From Diphasiastrum complanatum (lineage: Eukaryota; Streptophyta; Lycopodiopsida; Lycopodiales; Lycopodiaceae), in contig CM055097.1 of assembly GCA_029204225.1 (NCBI GenBank), positions 10,672,230 to 10,736,229 of the forward strand: a stretch of DNA of 64,000 nt, written 5' to 3'. A program made the position numbers and the translations under genes. Below are positions 57,484 to 64,000 of the stretch, piece by piece; positions within the stretch are counted from its first letter, which is position 1, and each line of letters starts with the position of its first letter. The notes below the pieces were generated by a model that worked only from the letters and a program-made list of their open reading frames with translations, did no database searches and was not told the origin of the DNA.

Positions 57484-58920
57484 ATGACAACCCTAAGCGA
57501 GAGTGTTCTTAAGGAGTCAAGAAAATTGGAAGGTGCCAACAACTATGCAGTTTGGAAATTCAAACTGAAGAACATTTTGATGGAAAAGGAGCTATGGGAG
57601 ATAGTGACAGGTGAAGAGACAAGGCCAGTGATTGAAGAAGATTAGCGGGCATTTGATAGGAGAAGACGGCAAGCCCAAAATGTCATCAACTTATCAGTTA
57701 GAGATGCAATTATTCCCTATATTTCTGATTCAGAAGGACCAAAAGAAACGTGGGATACATTGAAGGCATTGTTTGAAACAACAAATACATCTTGAATACT
57801 ATTTTTAAAGACAAAGTTGCATACATTGCGGATGGATGATGGTGCAACTATTGCCGATCACATACTGAAGATCAAAGAGATCCGTGATCAATTAGCAGCA
57901 GTTGGAGAGCGAGTACAAGATCGTGAGATCGTGCAATTGACATTGAATAGTCAGAGTGAGTCACATCAGATGTTTGTGACGAGTATAGCCACAAGAGAAA
58001 ATCTTCCAACCTATGAAGAACTAGCTGGATTGCTTTTGCAAGAAGAGCAATGTCAAGAGAACTTGAATCATCGTAACAGGAGCTATGATCAAGCTCTTGC
58101 AGTTAGAGGACGAGGTGGAAGATTTGGCTGTGGAAAGTATCAATCGAGAGGAGGAAACTCAAGTCGGGGATCATTTCAACAATTTCATGAGCAAGTCAAT
58201 GATATTTCGAATCGAGGTAATTGGAATCAAGATCGAGGTCAAGGACGCGACTATTTAAGACAAAATAAACTTGGAAATTGTAGGTACTACAGCAAACCTG
58301 GTCACTGGGAGCGTGAATGCTTCAAGAAACAGAAGGAGATGGAACAAAGAAAAGACAAATGGCAAGCGGAAAATTATGCTGATCAACATCAATTTGATGA
58401 CTATTATTATGAAGACAATTATACTGATCAATATCAATACGATGATGATCAATATGAAGATGACACAGGTGAGAGTTCAAAATTGTTCATTACAGCATTA
58501 ATAACAAGTGATGAAGCCAAGGATACCTGGTACATTGATAGTGGTGCATCCAAGCACATGACTTCAAGGAAAGAGTGGTTTTCAGAACTCAAGAAAATTG
58601 ACAATGGTGATGAAGTTGGACAAGCTGATGGCAAATTGCTATCTGTTAAAGGAGTTGGAGTGGTACCAGTGAAGTTAGCCAACGGGAAGATAAAGCATAT
58701 AAGCAATTTGCAATATGTACCTGGCTTAGCTAACAATCTACTATCTGTTGGGATGATGGCTGATCAACAACTCAAGCTTGAGTTTGATAGTGACAAATGT
58801 CTTGTCAAAGACATCAAGAATCACTACAAAGTGATTGCTACAGGAGCTAGAGTCAACGGGAATCGACTCTACAAATTGAATGCGAGATCTTTTACTCAAG
58901 CTATGGTAAGCACTGTTGAT
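57484..58920 (+). pseudogene. Inner copia gag and protease
   Basis: ATG 57484 opens MTTLSESVLKESRKLEG with YAVWKFKLKN. Stops at about 57643 (TAG, Trp expected) and about 57795. From 57817 the frame is open for 461 codons, with an Arg/Gly-rich region and a zinc knuckle in which the second Cys is Tyr (CRYYSKPGHWEREC). An unusual Asp/Tyr-rich stretch (DQHQFDDYYYED) precedes the protease site WYIDSGASKHM near 58529. Confidence 0.93.
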
Positions 58921-59850
58921 AGCCGAAGTGAACTTTGGCATCAAAGGTTTGGTCATATCAGTGCTCAAAGCTTGCAAATCCTTAAAAGAGGTAATCTAGT
59001 TGTTGGATTGCCTGATATCTCTTTTGAAGGAAAAATTTGTGAGGGTTGCATTTTGGGAAAACAACATAGAGAGAGATTTTCCAAAGATGGAGCAAGAAGA
59101 GCCAATGGCATTCTTGATCTTGTTCATAGTGATCTGTGTGGACCAATACAAACTAGGTCCATTAGTAGTTGTTACTATTTCATCACATTCATTGATGACT
59201 AGAGTAGACATATCTGGATTTATTTCATAAGCAAGAAATCTGATGCTTTTGTCAAGTTTAGAGAGTTCAAGGCTCTAGTTGAAAAACAAACAAGTTGTTA
59301 TATTAAGACCCTCAGATCAGATGGTGGCGGTGATTATTTTTCAACAGAGTTTATAAATTTATGCAAGGATCAGGGGATCAAGAGACAAACCACTACACCC
59401 TATTCACCACAACAGAACGGAGTTGCAGAATGGAAAAACAGATCCATTGTGGAGATGGCTAGGGCAATGCTTAAGAGCAAGGGTTTGCCAAATACTTTTC
59501 GGACAGAAGCATGCAACACAGCTACTCATATCTTGAATCGGTGTCCTACAAAGTCCGTGGAGGGTAAGACACCTTACGAAGCTTTTACTGGAAAGAAACC
59601 TAATGTTTCTCAGTTACGAATATTTGGTTGTCATGCTTATGCTCATGTACCTGATGAAAAATGAAAGAAGCTGGATGCAAAAGCTGTTAAGTGTATTTTC
59701 CTTGGATATGATGAAAGAGCCAAGGCATACAGGATGTATGACACAGATGCACAAAAGATCGTGATTTCCAGAGATGCTACTTTTGATGAGATGGGTCAAA
59801 ATGACCAAATAAAATTGACGATTGATCCCTTTGATGATAAAGCTAAAATG
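58921..59850 (+). pseudogene. Inner copia integrase
   Basis: LWHQRFGHISAQSLQ and CEGCILGKQHRER give the zinc region. Core Asp in LVHSDLCGPI, second Asp in LRSDGGGDYFS, Glu in QQNGVAEWKNR. A TAG at 59200-59202 follows FITFIDD, and a TGA lies at about 59662. The normal GGEY is GGDY here. Confidence 0.93.
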
Positions 59851-60059
59851 CAAGTGAAGAAAGAAGTTGGTGTCGATATGGAAGAGCCAATGGAAAAAGA
59901 CAGGGTCAATAATGAGATTCCTAGGAGAGTGCCTAAGTGGTACTTGTTAGTAACAAGTGATGCTAATAAGGGATATACTCCCGAATCAAGTGAGCAGGGA
60001 GAGCTTAGAAGATCAAGTAGAAATCGAAAACCTCCTGCAAGATTAGAGATGAATCTAGC

Positions 60060-61620
60060 CCTAATGGATTCCGTGCTCAAGGCTCAGGAACCAAAAACTT
60101 TTGATAAAGAAAATGAGCACAAGGAGTGGCGTGAAGCTATGGAAACAGAAATGGAAGCTATATCGAAAAATAGGATGTGGAACTTGGTTGAGCTACCTGA
60201 TGGTAAGACGCCTATCACTTGCAAATGGATATACAAGATCAAATATGGAGCTGATGGGCAACTCAACAAGTATAAAGCACGGTTGGTTGCGAGAGGATTT
60301 GAGCAGCAAGAAGGTATTGATTTTGAAGAAACCTTCGCACCCGTAGCTAAGATGGTAACTATACGTTCTATCATTGCTATTTCTGCTTTCTATGGTTGGA
60401 AGATCCAGCAAATGGACGTTAAATCTGCTTTTCTTAATGGAGTGCTAGATGAAGAGGTGTACTCAGTACAATCTCAAGGATTTGCTGAGCCAGGGAGAGA
60501 GCATCTCGTTTGTAAGCTCAATAAAGCCATTTATGGATTGAAGCAAGCACCGTGGGCGTGGTACTCTTGCATTGATGAACACTTCAAACGAAGGGGAATG
60601 ATAAAGAGTGATGCTGATCCTAATCTTTACATTCTAAGGCAAGATTCAGATATAGTGTTCACTGTGTTGTACGTGTATGATTTGATTATTACAGAAAGTA
60701 ATGAGAGCTTAATTGATGAAATAAAATCAGAGCTTTCCAAAGCTTTTGACATGAGTGATCTAGGATTGATGCACTATTGTCTTGGCATTGAAGAATGGCA
60801 AAAGGAAGACATGGTCTTTCTTACACAAAGCAAATATGCACGATATTTGCTTTATAAGTTCAATATGCAAGATTGTAAGCCTTTGAGTACACCTATGGAT
60901 GTCCACATGAAGCTTACTGCATATGATGAATCTAAGAAAGTGGATGCTTATTTGTATAGATAGCTGGTGGGTAGTTTGATTTATTTGACACACACATGAC
61001 CTGATATTTCTTATGTTGTTGGTGTTGTTAGTCAATTTATGCAAGATCCTAGTCAAGCACACTGGAAGTCTGCTAAACATATTCTCAGATACATTCGAGG
61101 GACATTGAATTTTGGTTTGAAGTATGATTAGCCTGAAACGCCAATGTTGGTAGGTTATACAGATGCCGATTGGGCAGGTAATATTGATGACAGAAGATCT
61201 ACAAGTGGTCATACATTCAGTTATAGTACAGCTGCAATTTCATGGAGCAGCAAAAAGCAACCTATAGTAGCCTTATTATCGACGGAAGCTGAATATCGAG
61301 CACTCAGCAATGCTACACAAGAAGCGATATGGTTACGAAGATTGCTTGTGGATTTAGGTCAACCACAGGTGGATGCGTCTACTATATCTTGAGATAATCA
61401 AAGTTGCATTCACCTTGTCAAAAATCCAATTTTACATGCTCGAACCAAGCACATCGAAATACACTACCATTTTGTTCAAGAGAAAATTCTTGATGGAGCC
61501 ATTGATCTTGTTTTTTGTAAATCTGAAGATCAAAAGGCAAATATTTTTACTAAGTCATTAGGTAGATGTAAATTTGAGAGGTTTTGTACTCTATTAGGGA
61601 TAGAAAAATGTAATTTTATC
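60060..61620 (+). pseudogene. Inner copia reverse transcriptase and RNase H
   Basis: RT: NRMWNLVELPDGK, CKWIYKIK, KARLVARGFEQ, EETFAPVAKM, QQMDVKSAFLNG, AIYGLKQAPWAWY, then the active site LYVYDLII, where the first Asp of YVDD is Tyr. RNase [29 protein letters not shown] and ARTKHIEIHYHF. Stops at 60961, about 60999, 61128 and 61390 are single-base changes. Confidence 0.93.
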
Positions 61621-61632
61621 ATTGAGGGAGAG

Positions 61633-61895
61633 TGTTAGAAATCAATGATAAACTTCATTGTTACTGTTTACGATGCACATTAATGTTGACAGTTGTGACC
61701 AGCTGTCAATAGCCGTAGGCTAGTCTATTAGTCTACTCGTAGGTTTTCTCTCTCTATTAGGGGTTCAGGGTCTATTTGTACATTTTACATTCTGTATGTG
61801 TCAGTGTGATAGAGTGACATTGCGTGTTCTTCTTCTGCCTTCTTGTGGTGATTGCTTATGGTGAATGCCTGATGTTGCATATCTAATTCTTGACA
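61633..61895 (+). repeat. 3' LTR of inner copia element
   Basis: 263 bp, begins TGTTAGAAATC just after purine-rich GAGGGAGAG and ends ATTCTTGACA, followed by ACGAC. Confidence 0.95.
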
Positions 61896-61900
61896 ACGAC

Positions 61901-62880
61901 TCGCCAGACACTTTGTGGCACAGAAGACTCTGCCACATGAACTCAATGGCACTCTACTAGGCAAGTCATCATGGAGCAATAATAGGGGTCAGCATCTCGA
62001 ATGCAACCAGTTTGACCACCTGTGATGCATGTTTGAAAGGCAAGATGTCACACACACCATTCGTCAAAGACTCCTATAGAACGACAAAGATTCTGGAGCT
62101 GGTGCACTCTGACATCTGCGGTCCATTCAACATGATCTCAGTAGGAGGTTCAAAATATTATATAACCTTCATTGATGATCATAGCAAGTTTTTCAGAGTG
62201 TATTTTATTCAAAATAAATCTGAAGCACTTGATAAATTCACTAAATATGTGAATTGGGCTGAGAGATACACAGGCAGCAAGGTGAAGCAAATTAGAACAG
62301 ATCGAGGTGGCGAATATATCTCGAATCGCTTCACTGATTTCTGCAATGATCGTGGCATCATTCACAGAAGAACTGCAGCCTACACACCGTAGCACAATGG
62401 TGTTGCTGAACGAAAGATTAGGACCCTAATGGAAGCAGCCAGATGCATGATGACATACTCGAAGGCTCCAAGGGCATTGTGGGCTGAACCAGTAGCTACA
62501 GTCACATACATTCAGAACTGGATAGGTAAATCTGGTGTTCCTCACAACATGAGCTATGGTGGGGTAGAACCCAACCTGTCTCACGTCAGAATATTTGGTT
62601 GTGCAACATATGCACATCTTTCTGGTAAGCTTCGCAAGAAGCTTGATGAGAAAGCCAAGCAAGGATTTTTGGTAGGTTCTGACAATAATTCGTCATACTA
62701 TAGAATCTACATGCCAGACACGAACACTGTGAAAATAGTGAGGGATATCAAATTCGACGAGAGCAGGACAATGGCCAACGAAGACCCTGTTAGCTATGAA
62801 GTTCTGGAAAGACAGTACTATGACCTGCCGCCAATGTTAGAGGGAGCAGAGGATGAACACCAAAACGAAGATTTTTGAGT
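61901..62880 (+). pseudogene. Outer copia element: integrase, resumed after the nested insertion
   Basis: Continues the pre-integrase frame (TLWHRRLCHMNSM), then CDACLKGKMSH, LVHSDICGPFN, IRTDRGGEYISNRFTDFC and Glu in HNGVAERKIR. Stops at about 61958 and 62390. The copia C-terminal motifs VRIFGCATYAHLSGKLRKKL and GFLVGSDNNSSYYRIY are present. The frame ends at 62876-62878. Confidence 0.92.
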
Positions 62881-63959
62881 CGTCTCCCATTCGAGCGACG
62901 AATCAGACGAAGAAAGATTTGAGAGGCAACCTGTCGACGCAGTTCCTGTAAACCAAGATGGTTCCGGACCAAGAAGAGCAGACAAGGGCAAAGGCATAGC
63001 TGTTCTAGGAGGATCTCCCAGAAAGTCAACAAGACCACAAAGAGCACTAGCAAGATTTGTGCCAGGCAGCTCAGCTTCCACATCAGAAGAATTCTGCGGG
63101 TTCAATGGCAAACCACAGACATTCGAGGAGGCGATTGAAGGTCCAGAAAAGGACAAATAGATCCAAGCCATGAACGAAGAGATGGAGTCCATGAGGAAGA
63201 ACCAGGTATGGACGTTGGAGCCATTACCTCATAAGCGCAAGACTGTCAAATGCAAATGGGTTTTCAAACTCAAATATGGACCAGACGGGAGTGTGACGAA
63301 ATACAAGGCAAGACTGGTAGCGAAGGGTTTCTCTCAGAGATATGGTATTGACTACTCTGAAACCTTCTCTCCTGTCATCAAACATGCATTCCTACGTCTG
63401 TTGTTTGCATATGCAGCAGCTTATGACCTCAGGATCCACATTGTGGACGAGAAGACAGCCTTCTTGCATGGCAAATTAGACGAAGAGGTCTACATGGATC
63501 AACCCCTAGGATTTGTCTTGAATTCCTGACTATGTATGCATAATGCATAGAAGCATCTACGGTCTGAAGCAATCAGCCTGACAATAGTACAAGAAGAAGG
63601 ATCAGGCCCTGAAATCATTGGGATTCAAGCCTCTGTTGGCTGACTCCAATGTGTATGTCAGAGTTACAGATGGACAGATCATCATAGTGGCTGTATATGT
63701 GGACGACACTCTGATACTGTGTAGAGAAGCCAGGTGTTACCTAGGCTTACAAATTGAAAGGGACTATGAGGGAGGCAAGTTATACCTTCACCAGTCTAGA
63801 TACACCCAGAAGATCCTAGAGGACTTTGGGATGCTGAACTGCAAAGGAGCGAACACTCCAATGCTCGCAGGAACAAAGCTAACTATGTTATTTTGGCAAA
63901 CATCACACAACCAACATCTAGCCAAAAACACTCAAAAATTAACATCTACCAATACTTGA
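62881..63959 (+). pseudogene. Outer copia element: reverse transcriptase, damaged
   Basis: [49 protein letters not shown] and [14 protein letters not shown] are present, then YVDDTLILC with an intact Asp pair near 63700. About 35 residues normally between this and LGLQIERDYEGGKLYL are missing. After LAGTKLT (63873) the protein no longer matches copia, so another rearrangement or insertion begins there and runs to the window end. Confidence 0.9.
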
Positions 63960-64000
63960 ACCTCCAATTACGTAGCAAAGGAAATCTACATGAATGCTCA

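Larger units (their letters stand above)
56369..61900 (+). mobile_element. Inner copia element nested in the outer one, with TSD ACGAC
   Basis: TSD ACGAC at 56369-56373 and 61896-61900; 5' LTR 56374-56620; primer site TGGTATCAGAGC 56621-56632; tandem leader repeats 57171-57422; gag-pol 57484-61620; polypurine tract about 61624-61632; 3' LTR 61633-61895. The order PR-IN-RT-RH defines copia. LTRs differ clearly more than those of the 6.1-kb element, so the insertion is older, and the outer element must be older still. Confidence 0.95.

Overview
The window is nuclear DNA of a land plant, almost certainly a flowering plant. This rests on two spliced host genes of plant-specific type, a group II-like formin and a PRONE-domain RopGEF, surrounded by plant-type Ty1/copia and Ty3/gypsy retrotransposons and long GA/CT microsatellites. 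I see no prokaryotic operon, CRISPR array, rRNA gene or plasmid feature. Species cannot be named from this sequence.

Layout. 0-2.8 kb: a tandem duplication, a GA tract and three decayed tandem copies (about 700 bp pitch, minus strand) of a LINE-like C-terminus, each keeping a QxxIxxFF motif. 3.4-14.15 kb: the 3' exons of a formin gene (+), whose 8.9-kb intron holds an almost complete copia element (6150-11490) with two LTRs, PBS, PPT and a perfect 5-bp target duplication. 14.2-18.6 kb: non-coding DNA with clusters of palindromic GAAACG-type repeats. 18.6 kb: an 88-bp tRNA-like SINE with a 15-bp target duplication. 18.8-27.9 kb: a graveyard of gypsy and copia fragments in both orientations, ending in a gypsy LTR with a tRNA-Asp-type primer site. 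28-33 kb: mostly non-coding with microsatellites and a small fragment of a non-LTR reverse transcriptase.

34.06-44.78 kb: a seven-exon RopGEF gene (+) with an open frame across all predicted junctions (about 622 codons if the first ATG is right). Its introns hold a second copy of the tRNA-like SINE (38497-38580, 16-bp target duplication) and an internally deleted minus-strand copia element (40832-43265, TSD CAGTT). 47.7-51.06 kb: a decayed non-LTR retroelement whose C-terminus looks like a zinc finger plus restriction-like endonuclease, itself interrupted by about 0.7 kb carrying the end of the gypsy LTR seen at 27.9 kb. 51.77-52.47 kb: an inverted-repeat (MITE/foldback-like) element. 54-64 kb: an outer copia element running off the window, with an older-looking second copia element (56374-61895, TSD ACGAC) inserted into its pre-integrase region.

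How it fits together: the two host genes act in linked parts of plant cell growth (formin: actin assembly; RopGEF: activation of ROP GTPases that control actin and polarity). Their adjacency may be chance. All the rest is transposon DNA, most of it carrying stops or frameshifts. The most unusual items are the two tiny tRNA-like SINE copies, the conserved PIP-box-like motif in the LINE remnants, the apparent restriction-like-endonuclease non-LTR element, and the palindrome clusters.
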